Shown: positions 45,238-55,258, counted from the first letter of the stretch. The stretch is 64,000 nt of DNA from Sphingomonas sp. PsM26 (GCA_030433805.1 JARUXA010000021.1:1-64000), one strand, 5' to 3'. Program-made: numbers and translations. The notes: generated by a model not told the origin, from the letters alone.

Positions 45238-46497
45238 CTATTCCGCCAGCCCCTGGCGCAACCGCCGCGCGAACAGCCACGCGCCCGCGAACACCGCGGG
45301 CACCGCGGCGACCATCACCCATTCCTTCCAGGCATGCGCCGGCGCCGCGAGATACCCGATCAGCGCGACCGCATAATAACTGATCGCGACGACCGACAAG
45401 CCCTCGACCGTCTGCTGCAGGCGCAGTTGCAGCTGCGTCCGGGTGTTCATCGATTCGAGCAGGTCGCGATTCTGCTTGGCGAGCGCGATGTCGATCCGGG
45501 TGCGGAGCAGTTCGCTCGTCCACGCCGCGCGCTGCGACAGGTCCGCCAGCCGCGCCGAGAAGCTGTCGCAGGTCCGCACCGCGGGGGTCAGCCGCCGCTC
45601 GGTAAAGTCGGCCAGCGTCTGATAGCCGGGGATCCGCCCGATCCCGAGCGTCTCGAGCCGGTCGAGGCTGAGTTGCGCATAAGCGCGCGTCGCGCTCATC
45701 CGGTAGCGCGTTTCGGCGAGCAATCGCGCGAGCTCGGCCGACAGATAGGTCAGCTCGTCGAGCAGACTGTCATCCTGCGACACGCGCTCGGACACCGAGG
45801 CGGTCAGCCCCGCGAGCCGCGCCTCGAGCCGCGATACGTCCGGCGTCAGCCGCTGCGCGAGCGGCAAGCCGAGCAGTGCCATGTTGCGGTAATTGCCCAA
45901 TTCCTGGAGACGCAACACGAGTTGCGCGGGCTCGTCGCGGAGCAGCCCCTGGTCGAGCAGCAGCAGACGACCGAAGCCGTCGGGGTTGAGCCGGAAATCG
46001 GACATCACCCGCGCCTTGCCCCCCGCGACGTCGCACAGGATCAGCGCCTCGGGGACGAACAGCGTGTCGAGCGTTGCTTCATCGGGGGGATCGGTCCCTG
46101 CGGGATAGAGTGCGATCTGCGTCGCGCGAATGACGTCGCCGGGCATGTCGGTCAGGATTTCGGTTGCGGCCGGATCGAACACGCCGCTGGCGAAAGGCTG
46201 GTCGAACGCGCCCTCGCGCACGAAGGTGTAGCTCGCGAATTCGGTATGTCGCTCGAGCACAAGCTTCATGCCCCCGAGATCGACCACCGCATATTTGGTC
46301 GCGGGCGCAAGTGTCAGGCCGAGCCGCATCGCCACCGCCTCGAAATGCGCGCCGGCGCTCCCCGCCCCCGCTTCGCCCAACACCGTGACGATCTGCATCA
46401 GCCGGCATGGCGCGGTAAAACGCGGCAGCCGCCGGACGTGCATCTCCTCCGCCAGCGCGGCGCGCAGCGGATGGCTGCGCAGACTTAGCCCGTCCAT
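45238..46497 (-). CDS. DUF3422-family membrane protein at the end of the puf operon
   Basis: This 419-residue protein has a long helical body (possible coiled coils around 215-345) and two C-terminal membrane helices (about 365-410). The family (DUF3422) is uncharacterised. It starts about 60 bp after pufC on the same strand with no terminator seen between, so it is probably carried on the puf transcript. Alternative ATG at 46515. A photosynthetic role is possible but not shown. Confidence 0.8.
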   Translation of the reverse strand: MDGLSLRSHPLRAALAEEMHVRRLPRFTAPCRLMQIVTVLGEAGAGSAGAHFEAVAMRLGLTLAPATKYAVVDLGGMKLVLERHTEFASYTFVREGAFDQPFASGVFDPAATEILTDMPGDVIRATQIALYPAGTDPPDEATLDTLFVPEALILCDVAGGKARVMSDFRLNPDGFGRLLLLDQGLLRDEPAQLVLRLQELGNYRNMALLGLPLAQRLTPDVSRLEARLAGLTASVSERVSQDDSLLDELTYLSAELARLLAETRYRMSATRAYAQLSLDRLETLGIGRIPGYQTLADFTERRLTPAVRTCDSFSARLADLSQRAAWTSELLRTRIDIALAKQNRDLLESMNTRTQLQLRLQQTVEGLSVVAISYYAVALIGYLAAPAHAWKEWVMVAAVPAVFAGAWLFARRLRQGLAE

Positions 46498-46558
46498 GAT
46501 CGCGCTCCCGACCATGGGGCGAGGCGTGCGCAACCGCCCGGCTGCGCACGCGCGCGCC

Positions 46559-47656
46559 TCATTGCCGTTTCGTCATCGCCTGCGGATTGGCCAATACCGC
46601 GGGCACCGCCGCCCCCGCCGCGCCGCCTTCGGGGGCGGCGGTGGGAACGGGCGGCCCTTTCAGCGTCGGATTGTCCGCGAGCATCGAATACCCGCCGAGC
46701 GGCTTGGACTGGCCCTGGTGGCAGGTCTGGCAATTGATCTTGTATGGATCGCCATGTGGCCCCTTGCGATATGCCGGGAACACCGCGGTGAGCGGGGTGA
46801 TATACCCTTCGTTCGAATCGCGGACCATGCGGATCCCGTAATAAGCGGTCGCGCGCTGCGGTCGGCTGAGGCTCCACGAGCGGAACGACTGGCTGTTGTG
46901 GCAATAGGTGCAATTGACCCCGAGCGCGGTGCTCATGTGCATCATCAGGCCGTAGCTCTTCTCGGCATCTTTGATTGACACGACATGGTTGGGGGAGGGA
47001 TATTGGCTGCTCGATGCGACGCGGATCTGCGCCTTGCCCGCGAGATAGCTCTGGAACGGATCATAGGGGAGCGAGGCATAGCCGACGCTGACATTGGGGG
47101 TGTTCTGCCCGTGCTTGTTGCGCACGATCGTGTCTGGATCCTCGACACCCTCTGCGATCGCCCATTTGTACGTCGGCACCGCATTGCCGCGGTGGCAGGT
47201 GTAGCAGGTCACCCCGGTCTTCTGGACATGGCTCGACCATTTGCCGTTGATGTTGCGCGTCATCTGCAACATCCGCCGCGCGACGACCTTGGTGTATTTC
47301 TCGTCCGAGGCCATGTTCTCCGGGTTGTGGCAATAATTGCAGCCCTGCTCGGGCGGCGCGACCCATTGGTTCATCGCTGCCATCAGATGGTTGAATCGCT
47401 CCGCCGACACGTCGCCCAGCACCTGGACATTCTGATAGGCCTCGCGTGCGCGCGGGCCGCTATCGTCGGGGAGCGCATAGGGCGGCGGAGGAATCGCGCC
47501 GAGCTTGACGACATGATCGGGGTCGACGATCTGCGCCATACCGGTGCCGCGGAAGCCCGTCTGTTGCGATTGCTTGGGCCCAAGTTCGCACCCGCCGAGC
47601 GCGACGGTCGCGCCGATCAGCCCCGTCGCCGCGAATATCCTGCCAAGACCGCTCAT
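46559..47656 (-). CDS. pufC: Photosynthetic reaction centre tetraheme cytochrome c subunit
   Basis: This 365-residue lipoprotein (lipobox ALGGC near residue 23) binds four c-type hemes: CNYCH, CYTCH, CTYCH and CQTCH. It sits on the periplasmic face of the L/M dimer and re-reduces the special pair. The C-terminal 35 residues are Ala/Pro-rich. It overlaps pufM by ATGA. Confidence 0.97.
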   Translation of the reverse strand: MSGLGRIFAATGLIGATVALGGCELGPKQSQQTGFRGTGMAQIVDPDHVVKLGAIPPPPYALPDDSGPRAREAYQNVQVLGDVSAERFNHLMAAMNQWVAPPEQGCNYCHNPENMASDEKYTKVVARRMLQMTRNINGKWSSHVQKTGVTCYTCHRGNAVPTYKWAIAEGVEDPDTIVRNKHGQNTPNVSVGYASLPYDPFQSYLAGKAQIRVASSSQYPSPNHVVSIKDAEKSYGLMMHMSTALGVNCTYCHNSQSFRSWSLSRPQRATAYYGIRMVRDSNEGYITPLTAVFPAYRKGPHGDPYKINCQTCHQGQSKPLGGYSMLADNPTLKGPPVPTAAPEGGAAGAAVPAVLANPQAMTKRQ

Positions 47657-48627
47657 TGCGATGCTCCCGGAAGCGTGGCGGGATCGATTACGCCCGTGCC
47701 CGGATAGTCCGGCGCATAGCCGTGCTGGATCGCCCACAAATACCAATTGTCGACCACGGTGCCGGTCAGCAGGATCCCGATCCCGCCGGTCAGCGTCGTC
47801 AGCACCGCGAACCACCAGGCCCAGCGATGAATCGATTCATAGGTCGCGTTGAACCCCATGGTCCAGCGCCAGAACAAGGCCGCGCGTTCGGCCGCGGTGC
47901 CGCGATCGGTGATATGCTCGATCTCGCGTTCCCCGCCATAGCGACCGACCGCGAGGATCGTCGCGCCGTGCATCGCGAACAGCAGCGTCGACCCGTACAG
48001 GAACACGATCGAAAGGCAGTGGAACGGGTTGTAGAAGAGATTGCCGTAGCGGATCGAAAAAGCTGCGGTCCAGTCGAGGTGCGGGAAGATGCCGAACGGC
48101 ACCGCTTCCGCCCAGCTGCCCATCAGCATCGGGCGCAGGAAGCCGAGCACGACCATCAGCCAGATTGCGCTGGCGAACGCCCAGGGGACATGCGTCCCCA
48201 TCCCCAGCGCCTTTGCGCGGCGGAAGGTGCGCAACCACCATAGCAGCACCGAGGTCGTCATGCTGAACCCGGCGAGCTGCCACCAGCCGCCCTTGGCGAG
48301 CGGCACGAACAGCTGGAAGCCATATTCCGGCCCCGGCGGCTCCAGCGCGAGCCACGGCAGTTGCCGCGCGAACTGAATCGGATCCCAGCCGACCGACGCC
48401 CACATGTTGAGCCCGACGATCTCGAACGCGAGAAAGCCGAACATCAGCGACAGGATGCCGAGCCCGCCTAGATAGATCGGGCCGATCTGCGCATTGCCGA
48501 TCTTGCCGATCCAGTAGGAGAAACCGGGCTCGCCCAGTCGCGGGAAATCATAGGCGCCGAGCGCCGGCCCCATTTCGGGGGCCCCGCGCAATTGCACCTG
48601 GGTGAAGATGTTCTGATAGCGTGCCAT
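47653..48627 (-). CDS. pufM: Photosynthetic reaction centre M subunit
   Basis: This 324-residue protein has five membrane helices, with His ligands for the special-pair bacteriochlorophyll and the non-heme iron ([31 protein letters not shown]). It carries the N-terminal extension typical of organisms with PufC. Start [10 protein letters not shown] follows the pufL stop by 12 bp. Confidence 0.97.
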   Translation of the reverse strand: MARYQNIFTQVQLRGAPEMGPALGAYDFPRLGEPGFSYWIGKIGNAQIGPIYLGGLGILSLMFGFLAFEIVGLNMWASVGWDPIQFARQLPWLALEPPGPEYGFQLFVPLAKGGWWQLAGFSMTTSVLLWWLRTFRRAKALGMGTHVPWAFASAIWLMVVLGFLRPMLMGSWAEAVPFGIFPHLDWTAAFSIRYGNLFYNPFHCLSIVFLYGSTLLFAMHGATILAVGRYGGEREIEHITDRGTAAERAALFWRWTMGFNATYESIHRWAWWFAVLTTLTGGIGILLTGTVVDNWYLWAIQHGYAPDYPGTGVIDPATLPGASQ

Positions 48628-48639
48628 CGTCTTTCCCCC

Positions 48640-49479
48640 TCACGACCAGATCGGCAGGTTGAGCCACCACGTCCACCATTCGGGCCAGCCGCGAGTCCAC
48701 AGCGGCCCTGAGATGATGATGCAGATCGCGCTCCAGAACCCGGCGCTCAGCGCGAGGAACAGCCCGAGCCGGTGGATGCCGAGCGTCCCGATCGAATAGC
48801 CGATCGTGTCGCGGAAGAAGGCGTCCTCATATTCGGGCGACTTGACCTCGCCCTGCGTCCCGTCGGGGTTCTTCGCGGGATTGACCGCGGACAACACCAG
48901 CCCGCCATGCAGCGCGAGCGCGAGCGTGGTGGTGAAGAAGAAGCTCACCGCGAGCATGTGCGCGGGATTGTAGTGGAAATGGAGATATTGGTAGCCGGTA
49001 TTCGACACCCAATCGAGGTGGCTGAAAATGCCGTACGGGAAGCCGAAGCCCCACGCCCCCAGCAGCCACGGACGGATCACCACCAGCGAGACATAGGCAA
49101 AGATCGCGACCCCGAACGCGATCGGCACATGATAACTGATCCCGAGCTTGCGGCAGATCTCGACCTCGCGCAGCGCCCAGGACACGAACGCCCCGACCGC
49201 GCAGATCGTAATGACCTGCCAGAATCCGCCTTCGCGCAGCGGCGCGAGCGACAGACCGTAGGACAGGTCGGGCGGCGCGATGCTGATCAGCCAGATGTTC
49301 CACGTCGGTCCGAGCGACGCGGCATAAACGATCAGTCCCGTACCGAGCAGCGAGAAGATCGCTGTCGTCACCCCGAAGAAGCCGACATAAAAGGGGCCGA
49401 CCCAGAAATCGAAAAGATCCCCGCCGAGCAGCGTACCGCCGCGGACGCGATATTTCCGTTCGAAACTCAGCAACGCCAT
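48640..49479 (-). CDS. pufL: Photosynthetic reaction centre L subunit
   Basis: This 279-residue protein has five membrane helices, with the family segments [34 protein letters not shown] and [15 protein letters not shown] that hold the bacteriochlorophylls, QB and iron. The start [15 protein letters not shown] is standard and has a GGGAGG in front (GGAGGGAGTCGT before ATG); a longer frame upstream is not homologous. Confidence 0.97.
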   Translation of the reverse strand: MALLSFERKYRVRGGTLLGGDLFDFWVGPFYVGFFGVTTAIFSLLGTGLIVYAASLGPTWNIWLISIAPPDLSYGLSLAPLREGGFWQVITICAVGAFVSWALREVEICRKLGISYHVPIAFGVAIFAYVSLVVIRPWLLGAWGFGFPYGIFSHLDWVSNTGYQYLHFHYNPAHMLAVSFFFTTTLALALHGGLVLSAVNPAKNPDGTQGEVKSPEYEDAFFRDTIGYSIGTLGIHRLGLFLALSAGFWSAICIIISGPLWTRGWPEWWTWWLNLPIWS

Positions 49480-49544
49480 GACGACTCCCTCCTTCCCCCC
49501 GCAGGCCGCATGCGGCTTGGGCGCGGGGTCACGGTCCATCGGGT

Positions 49545-49585
49545 TCAAGATGACGGGAACCGTTGTCCTGCCCCCGTCATCCTGA
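49545..49585. promoter_or_regulatory. pufA-pufL intercistronic stem-loop
   Basis: Stem arms 49545-49557 and 49573-49585 (GATGACGGG/CCCGTCATC plus TTCA/TGAA across one mismatch) with a 15-nt loop. A GCCGCATGCGGC palindrome lies further along at about 49505. In other purple bacteria a hairpin here protects the pufBA mRNA segment and keeps LH1 in excess of the reaction centre; that role is inferred. Confidence 0.7.
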
Positions 49586-49596
49586 AACGGTACGCT

Positions 49597-49779
49597 TCAC
49601 TGCGCGGGCGGCGCCGCCGGTGCGCTTGCCGCCGCGGGTGCGTGGCGCGGCCCGTCGAGCCAGTTGAACTTGTCGGTGCTGAGCAAGATGAAATGAATCA
49701 GCAGCGCCAGCACGAACAGGAACGAAAACAACGCGACGAGCGTCCGTCGCGGATCGAAAATCAGCCAAATTCTCCACAT
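49597..49779 (-). CDS. pufA: Light-harvesting 1 alpha polypeptide
   Basis: This 60-residue single-helix antenna protein starts [18 protein letters not shown]. The bacteriochlorophyll-binding His is in [10 protein letters not shown], followed by NWLDGP. The Ala/Pro tail is usual. It lies 31 bp after pufB; GAGGAGCC precedes the ATG. Confidence 0.96.
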   Translation of the reverse strand: MWRIWLIFDPRRTLVALFSFLFVLALLIHFILLSTDKFNWLDGPRHAPAAASAPAAPPAQ

Positions 49780-49810
49780 GGCGTGGGCTCCTCTTGATGA
49801 TGTCGGGCAA

Positions 49811-49972
49811 TCAGTCGATCCAGGGTTTCCACGTCCACATCAGGAAGTGCGCAACCACCGCGATCGCCGTGAACAGCGCGAAGCTGGTCAGGAAGATCTT
49901 GTGGAATTCCTTGGCTTCTTCGGGCGTCAGATAGGTTCCTGGTCCGAACCGCTCGTCTCGTTTGTCGCTCAT
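49811..49972 (-). CDS. pufB: Light-harvesting 1 beta polypeptide
   Basis: This 53-residue single-helix antenna protein carries the pattern [17 protein letters not shown] and the bacteriochlorophyll His in [26 protein letters not shown] lies before the ATG at 49972. It is the first puf gene, directly after bchZ. No pufQ frame is present between them. Confidence 0.96.
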   Translation of the reverse strand: MSDKRDERFGPGTYLTPEEAKEFHKIFLTSFALFTAIAVVAHFLMWTWKPWID

Positions 49973-50096
49973 TGCTCCGTCTCCTTGGTGACGATCGACA
50001 GGAGCGTCGCAGGCGCTCCCCGGCTGCATCCGCGCGGCATGGTGCCGTGGGGATCGAGTGTCCGCGTCGACGCGGAATGGCTGGTTGAGGTGCGCG
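49973..50096. other. bchZ-pufB intercistronic region
   Basis: These 124 bases hold two small stems: GGAGCG/CGCTCC (50001-50019) and the 14-bp palindrome CCGCGTCGACGCGG (50062-50075). They may act in processing of the bchCXYZ-puf transcript. No promoter match was found. Confidence 0.4.
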
Positions 50097-51542
50097 TCAT
50101 CCGCCGCGGCTTTCGCTGATCGCGTTCGCGAGCCGACGCGCGCTGACCGAGGCTTCGCCTGCACGGCGTGCGCCGCGTTCGGCGGCGTCGCGGATCCGCT
50201 TGGCGGCGGAAATCCGTACCAGTACCGGCTCGCGTTCGATCACCGCGTCGAGCGCGGTCTTGGCGTCATCGTCCCACGCGACGTCACGATCGACCCGTGC
50301 GGGGGTTGCCTCGACCTGGTCGAGCTGTCCTGCCAGCGGGAGGATGTGGAAAAGCGCGTCGAACAGCGCGTTGCACACTTCCTGGATTAGATAGGTCGCG
50401 CCGGCATAGCCCATGAATGGCGTGCCGGTATGCCGCCGGATCACCGCGCCGGGGAAGCTCGCGGGGATATAGACGCCGCGTGCGCCGGTCTCGGCCATGT
50501 ACATGCGTTCGTTGAAGCTGCCGAACACCATCAGCGGCGGATTGCTGCGGATCGCGTCGATCACCGCCTGGTTGTCGGGCTTGATTCCGGCCGATCGCGC
50601 GAAGGCGAAGTGGCAGGGGAGCCCCATGTCGGTTTCGAGGAAGTTGCGGATGCCACGCGCGTAGGTTTCGGTCGCGACGATGCCGAAGCTCGCGGTGCCG
50701 AAGAAATCCTGGGTGACCGAGCGCCACAGATCCCACAGCGGTTTGATCGTCGTGTGCTTCTCGCGTTCGATGAAGGGTTCCGGGTCAAGACCGAGCAGGT
50801 CGCCGAGCGTGCGGAGGAACAGCGTGGTGCTTTCCAGGCCGATCGGTGCCTGGAGATACGGGCGCTCGAGCATCTCGCACAGCCCGCGCCCGAATTCGCG
50901 GTACAGGCAGACATTGGCCTGCGCGTCGGCGAGCTTGCGGACATCGGCGAGGTGGCTGCCGAGCGGGAAGACCATCCCGACCTCGGCACCGATCCCCTCG
51001 ATCAGGCGGCGGATCTCTGCAAGATCGGAGGGCATGTTGAAGCTGCCGTACATCGGCCCGATGATGTTGACGCGGGGCCGTTCGCCGGGCTTGAGCGGAC
51101 GCGGTGCGGGCACTTTCTTCGGCCCGAACTGAGTCCACAGCCAGGTCAGCGCACGGTCGCCCGACTGCCACTGGTCCTCGTCGATCGTGCGCGGCAGGAA
51201 CCGCTGGATGTTGGTACCCTCGGGCGTGACGCCGCCGCCGATCATCTCGGCGATCGAGCCGGTCACCACGACCGCGGGCAAATCCGGATCGAGCGTCGCC
51301 CAAGCGCGCTTCATCGCGCCCTCGGTCCCGTCGCGGCCGAGCTCCTGCTCGCCCAATCCGGTGACGACGATCGGCAATTCATGCGGCGGGAGCGCGTCGG
51401 TATAGTGCAGCACCGAGGTGACGGGGAGGTTCTCGCAGCCGACCGGGCCGTCGATGATGACCTGCAGCCCCTTGATCGCGGTGAAGGCGTAGACCGCGCC
51501 CCAATAACCGCCGGCGCGGTCGTGATCGAGGATGAGGGTCAT
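50097..51542 (-). CDS. bchZ: Chlorophyllide a reductase, Z subunit
   Basis: This 481-residue subunit pairs with BchY in the nitrogenase-like enzyme that reduces ring B. Typical segments: [36 protein letters not shown] and [16 protein letters not shown]. The ATG at 51542 is supported by a GGGGG purine run; the longer upstream frame is made from the inverted repeat at 51578-51687. Confidence 0.96.
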   Translation of the reverse strand: MTLILDHDRAGGYWGAVYAFTAIKGLQVIIDGPVGCENLPVTSVLHYTDALPPHELPIVVTGLGEQELGRDGTEGAMKRAWATLDPDLPAVVVTGSIAEMIGGGVTPEGTNIQRFLPRTIDEDQWQSGDRALTWLWTQFGPKKVPAPRPLKPGERPRVNIIGPMYGSFNMPSDLAEIRRLIEGIGAEVGMVFPLGSHLADVRKLADAQANVCLYREFGRGLCEMLERPYLQAPIGLESTTLFLRTLGDLLGLDPEPFIEREKHTTIKPLWDLWRSVTQDFFGTASFGIVATETYARGIRNFLETDMGLPCHFAFARSAGIKPDNQAVIDAIRSNPPLMVFGSFNERMYMAETGARGVYIPASFPGAVIRRHTGTPFMGYAGATYLIQEVCNALFDALFHILPLAGQLDQVEATPARVDRDVAWDDDAKTALDAVIEREPVLVRISAAKRIRDAAERGARRAGEASVSARRLANAISESRGG

Positions 51543-51577
51543 CGGATTGCCCCCGTTGCGTGCGCTGCAAAGCGGGC

Positions 51578-51687
51578 TGGCCTCACGCAAAGGCGCAAAG
51601 ACGCAAAGCAGGATATCTTCCAGGAAAGCACGGCGTCGACCTTCGGTGTCCGCACGCTTTGCGCCTTTGCGCCTTTGCGTGAGGCCA
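51578..51687. repeat. 110-bp inverted repeat between bchY and bchZ
   Basis: 31-bp arms (left 51578-51608 with TGGCCTCACGCAAAGGCGC; right 51657-51687) match with one mismatch around a 48-bp core. Within each arm the motif GCGCAAAG or a variant recurs, so slipped pairings are possible. In the bchXYZ transcript this would form a long stable hairpin. Confidence 0.9.
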
Positions 51688-51726
51688 ACTTGACGCAAGC
51701 GCTGCTACGCGGGGTTGGTAAACCGC

Positions 51727-53319
51727 TCATGACCCGACGCTTTCTTCGGCCTTGGCCGCAGCGATGCGTTTGGCGGCGTATTTCGCCTTGAACTCGGGCC
51801 GGTCGACCGGCGTGTCTTCCCACACGCCAGCGGTCGCGCCGACACCGACACCTTCGAAGAACGCGGTCATCTTGTCGAAGCGCGCCTGGTTGGCGAGCGC
51901 CGCTTTGACCACCAGTGCGAGGCTCCCCGCCCCTGCCGGTCCCATCAGCGGACGTGCCGAGATGAGGTTGGTGAAATAGAGCGCCGGGATCGATTTCTGC
52001 TTGGCGTGCTGCACCACGGGCGTGGTGCCGATCGCGAGATCGGGGCCGAACGCCTCGACTGCGGCAAGATCCTGTTCGAGGCTCGCGCGATATTGGACCT
52101 GAACGCCGCGGCTCACCAGCCAATCGCGGTCGGGTTCGGACCAGGGCGTGCGTGGGCAGGCGGTGCCGACATAGGGCACATCCGCGCCGCTTTCGATCAG
52201 CAGCCGCGCGACGAGCAGTTCGGAGCCTTCATAGCCCGACACGGTGATCCGCCCGGCGATCGGCCGTGCCGCGAGCGCGCCCCGGATCGCGGGAAGGAAA
52301 CGGTTCTTCGCTGCATCGACCTTGTCCTGCGCGACCCCGCAGGCCGCGCCGATCGCGTCGAGCCACGCCGCGGTGCCGTCCGCCCCGACCGGGGCCGACC
52401 CGACCACCGTGCGGCCCGCCGCCTCGAATTCGCGGACGCTCGCGGTGTAGAAGGGGTGGATCGCGGCTACGCACGCGCAATCGAGCGCCGCGTACAGCTC
52501 GCGCCATTCGCGTGTCGGTACGACCGGGCCTGCCGCAAGGCCCAGCGGTTCGAGCAATAGCCCGATTCCTGGCGGGTCAGCCGGGAACATCTCGCCAAGG
52601 AGAGTCACGCTCGGCCGGTCCGGTCGTTGCTTGGGCGCGGCGACGGGGCCTAGCTCGGCCTCCTTGCGCGCATAAGAGAGCATCGCGCCCGCGAGGACGT
52701 CCTTCGCCTCGGCATGCGTGGGCACGCCGAAACCGGGTACGTCGATCCCGATGATCCGCACCCCGTTGATCTGGTCGGGGAGCAATTGCAGCGGCACGCC
52801 GCTGGCGGTCGGGACGCAGAGGTTGGTGACGATGATCGTGTCGTACAGCGCGGGGTCGGCGAGCTGGTGGACCGCGTCGCGAATGTCCTCGAACAATTTA
52901 CCCGTCACCAGCGTCTCGGACGAGAAGGGGACGTAGCCGGCGCTGCGTTTGGCGCCGTAGAAATGCGAGGTGAAGGTGAGGCCGTAGACGCAGCAGGCCG
53001 AGCCCGAGAGGACGGTGGCGGTGCGGCGCATGCGCAGGCCGACGCGGAGCGAGCCGAAGGCTGGGCACATGGATTGGGGTTGGTCGTGCGGGCCCTTGGG
53101 GTAATCGGCGTCGTAGCGGGCTAGGATGTCGGATTTTCCGGCTAGTTCTGCGGACTCTCGAAGCGTGGTGCCGTTTGCACACGTAAGCCCCTCCCCTTCA
53201 GGGGAGGGGTTGGGGTGGGGCAGTCCAGCAGACATGCCGCCGGAAGCAGGCACGGCCCCACCCCCAACCCCTCCCCTGAAGGGGAGGGGCTTGAGAAGAT
53301 CTTGCCCCTCAGACGGCAT
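51727..53319 (-). CDS. bchY: Chlorophyllide a reductase, Y subunit, with repeat-derived N-terminal extension
   Basis: This 530-residue subunit forms the catalytic heterotetramer with BchZ. BchY homology begins near YPKGPHDQPQSMCPAFGSL and includes SGSACCVYGLTFTSHFYGA, with conserved cluster cysteines. The ATG at 53319 overlaps the bchX stop (ATGCCGTCTGA), the expected coupling. The first 50 or so residues are read from a 108-bp inverted repeat (LPHPNPSPEGEGL and PLPFRGGVGGGA), so the N-terminus is longer than usual. The element keeps the frame. Confidence 0.93.
   Translation of the reverse strand: MPSEGQDLLKPLPFRGGVGGGAVPASGGMSAGLPHPNPSPEGEGLTCANGTTLRESAELAGKSDILARYDADYPKGPHDQPQSMCPAFGSLRVGLRMRRTATVLSGSACCVYGLTFTSHFYGAKRSAGYVPFSSETLVTGKLFEDIRDAVHQLADPALYDTIIVTNLCVPTASGVPLQLLPDQINGVRIIGIDVPGFGVPTHAEAKDVLAGAMLSYARKEAELGPVAAPKQRPDRPSVTLLGEMFPADPPGIGLLLEPLGLAAGPVVPTREWRELYAALDCACVAAIHPFYTASVREFEAAGRTVVGSAPVGADGTAAWLDAIGAACGVAQDKVDAAKNRFLPAIRGALAARPIAGRITVSGYEGSELLVARLLIESGADVPYVGTACPRTPWSEPDRDWLVSRGVQVQYRASLEQDLAAVEAFGPDLAIGTTPVVQHAKQKSIPALYFTNLISARPLMGPAGAGSLALVVKAALANQARFDKMTAFFEGVGVGATAGVWEDTPVDRPEFKAKYAAKRIAAAKAEESVGS
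53185..53292. repeat. 108-bp palindromic element B inside the bchY 5' coding region
   Basis: Arms at 53185-53220 and 53256-53292 are inverted copies (one base indel), each containing CCCCTCCCC-TTCA-GGGGAGGGG followed by a G/T-rich stretch. It begins 27 bp inside bchY. It shares its C/G-rich core style with the short hairpin in bchB. Confidence 0.92.
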
Positions 53320-54292
53320 CGTAAACCACCTCGAGCGTCGGCTTCGCCACATAAGCAACGCCGCGCATGTCCGCCTGGCTCGCGGGTTTCAGCGCGTAAT
53401 CCGCGCCCGTCACATCCGCCGAGAACAGCCCGAGCAACCCGTCCTGGTCGAGCGGTGACGGCCGCAGCGGCGGGGCTTCTGCCACGTTGACCGCGAGTTC
53501 CTCGAACAGGCTCGCCCATTGCCCGCCGGGTTTGCCGATGATCTGGTAATTCGCACTTTTCTTGCGAATGTCCTCGTTGGCGGGGATCGCGGTCAGCACC
53601 GGGATGCCGACCGCGGCGGCGAACGCCTGCGCCTCGCCGGTGCCGTCGTCCTTGTTGAGGATCATCCCCGCGACGCCGACATTGCCGCCCATCTTGCGGA
53701 AATATTCGACCGCCTTGCAGACGTTATTGGCGACATAGAGCGATTGCAGGTCGTTCGACGCGACCACGATTACCTTCTGGCACATGTCCCGCGCGATCGG
53801 CAGGCCGAAGCCGCCGCAGACCACGTCGCCCAGAAAATCGAGCAAGACATAGTCGAAGCCCCATTCGTGGAACCCGAGTTTCTCGAGCGTCTCGAACCCG
53901 TGGATGATTCCGCGTCCGCCGCACCCGCGCCCGACCTCGGGCCCGCCCAACTCCATCGCGAATACGCCGTCGCGCTGGAAGCAGACGTCCTCGATCCCGA
54001 TCTCCTCGCCCGCGAGCTTCTTGCGCGAGCTGGTCTCGATGATCGTCGGGGTCGATTTGCCGCCGAACAGCAGCGACGTCGTGTCGCTCTTGGGGTCGCA
54101 ACCGATCAGCAGCACGCGTTTGCCCTGTTGCGCCATCATGTAGCTGAGGTTCGCCAGCGCGAACGACTTGCCGCTGCCGCCCTTGCCGTAGATCGCGATG
54201 ATCTGCGTTTCCTTGGTGATGGGCCCGGTTGGAACGGGGTCCGGCTCCTGCTCGGCTTCATGCCGCAGTGGTCCGGGATCGAGCATCGTCAT
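53309..54292 (-). CDS. bchX: Chlorophyllide a reductase, iron-sulphur ATPase X
   Basis: This 327-residue NifH-like reductase component donates electrons to BchYZ. P-loop IYGKGGSGKSFAL; cluster cysteines in GRGCGGRG and DVVCGGFGLP. ATG at 54292 overlaps the bchC stop (ATGA); a second in-frame ATG lies two codons later. The last codons overlap bchY by 11 bp. Confidence 0.96.
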   Translation of the reverse strand: MTMLDPGPLRHEAEQEPDPVPTGPITKETQIIAIYGKGGSGKSFALANLSYMMAQQGKRVLLIGCDPKSDTTSLLFGGKSTPTIIETSSRKKLAGEEIGIEDVCFQRDGVFAMELGGPEVGRGCGGRGIIHGFETLEKLGFHEWGFDYVLLDFLGDVVCGGFGLPIARDMCQKVIVVASNDLQSLYVANNVCKAVEYFRKMGGNVGVAGMILNKDDGTGEAQAFAAAVGIPVLTAIPANEDIRKKSANYQIIGKPGGQWASLFEELAVNVAEAPPLRPSPLDQDGLLGLFSADVTGADYALKPASQADMRGVAYVAKPTLEVVYDAV

Positions 54293-55215
54293 GCAGCCCT
54301 CCAGTCGAGCACCATCTTGAGACACGCCGGATCGCCGAATGCGGCGGGATAGGCATCCGCCGCCTCCGTCGCCGGGCGCATGTGGCTGATCAGCCCGCCA
54401 AGCCGGAGCGCACCCGATGCGACCAGTGCGGTCGTCGCGGCGACATCGGCGGGGGTGAATTCGGCAGAGATGCGGAGCCGCGCCTCACGCTGGAAGGCGG
54501 GCGGGAAGCCGAAGCTCAGCCGGTCGTAAAACCCCGCGAGCACGATCTCGCCGCGCTTGGCGAGCCGCGGGATTGCGGTGTCGAGAATGTCGGTAGCGCC
54601 GCTTGCGTCGCAAATGGTCGCGTAGTCCCGGCGATCGTCCTGCGCCGGATCGATGACGGGATAGCCATCCGCATCTCGACGATCCGAATTGGTTTCCCAG
54701 ACCGTCGGCGCGGGCGCGCCAAGGGCGATCGCGATCCGCGCAATCAGCCGCCCGACGATGCCGTGCCCGATCACCAGATCGGGCGCATTTCCCCCTGCGA
54801 CCGCATGATAGGCCGTGGCCGCGAGCGCGATCAGGATCCCCTCCGCGCCAAGCGACTCGTCGATCGGCAGCGCGCGTGCCGAGGGCAGCACGACGCGCTG
54901 CGCCGTCCCCCCGAACAGCCCGCGCGCCTTCTGATAGCAATTGGCCCCGGGAACGAAGACCCATTCGCCGATCCGCCCGCGGACATCGGCCCCGGCGTCG
55001 ACGATCCGCCCGACCGATTCATACCCCGGCACCAGCGGATAACCCATGCCCGGGAAAGCCGGCATTCGCCCCGACCACAGCAGCTTCTCGGTCCCTGAAC
55101 TGATCCCGCTCCAGGCGATGTCGATCAGCACGTCGGCAGCGCCAATCGGGTTGAGCGCAAGCGGACGGAGGATCAGCCGTTCAGGTGCCTCCAATACCAC
55201 TGCCAGCGTTTCCAC
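54289..55215 (-). CDS. bchC: 3-hydroxyethyl bacteriochlorophyllide a dehydrogenase
   Basis: This 308-residue zinc-type alcohol dehydrogenase relative oxidises the 3-hydroxyethyl group to 3-acetyl. Family features include GISSGTEKLLWSGRMP, the GYESVGRI segment and a Rossmann half (DLVIGHGIVGRLIARIA). It is the first gene of the bchCXYZ-puf superoperon and has a perfect PpsR site in front of it. Confidence 0.95.
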   Translation of the reverse strand: METLAVVLEAPERLILRPLALNPIGAADVLIDIAWSGISSGTEKLLWSGRMPAFPGMGYPLVPGYESVGRIVDAGADVRGRIGEWVFVPGANCYQKARGLFGGTAQRVVLPSARALPIDESLGAEGILIALAATAYHAVAGGNAPDLVIGHGIVGRLIARIAIALGAPAPTVWETNSDRRDADGYPVIDPAQDDRRDYATICDASGATDILDTAIPRLAKRGEIVLAGFYDRLSFGFPPAFQREARLRISAEFTPADVAATTALVASGALRLGGLISHMRPATEAADAYPAAFGDPACLKMVLDWRAA

Positions 55216-55258
55216 CGTGCTTCTCCCCGAGCAACGTTCAAGAGGACGTCGCTTCGAG

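Noticed and set aside
49973-50096. pufQ or another small gene between bchZ and pufB
   Set aside because: Only 124 bases with small palindromes; no frame of suitable length or composition with a start and RBS.
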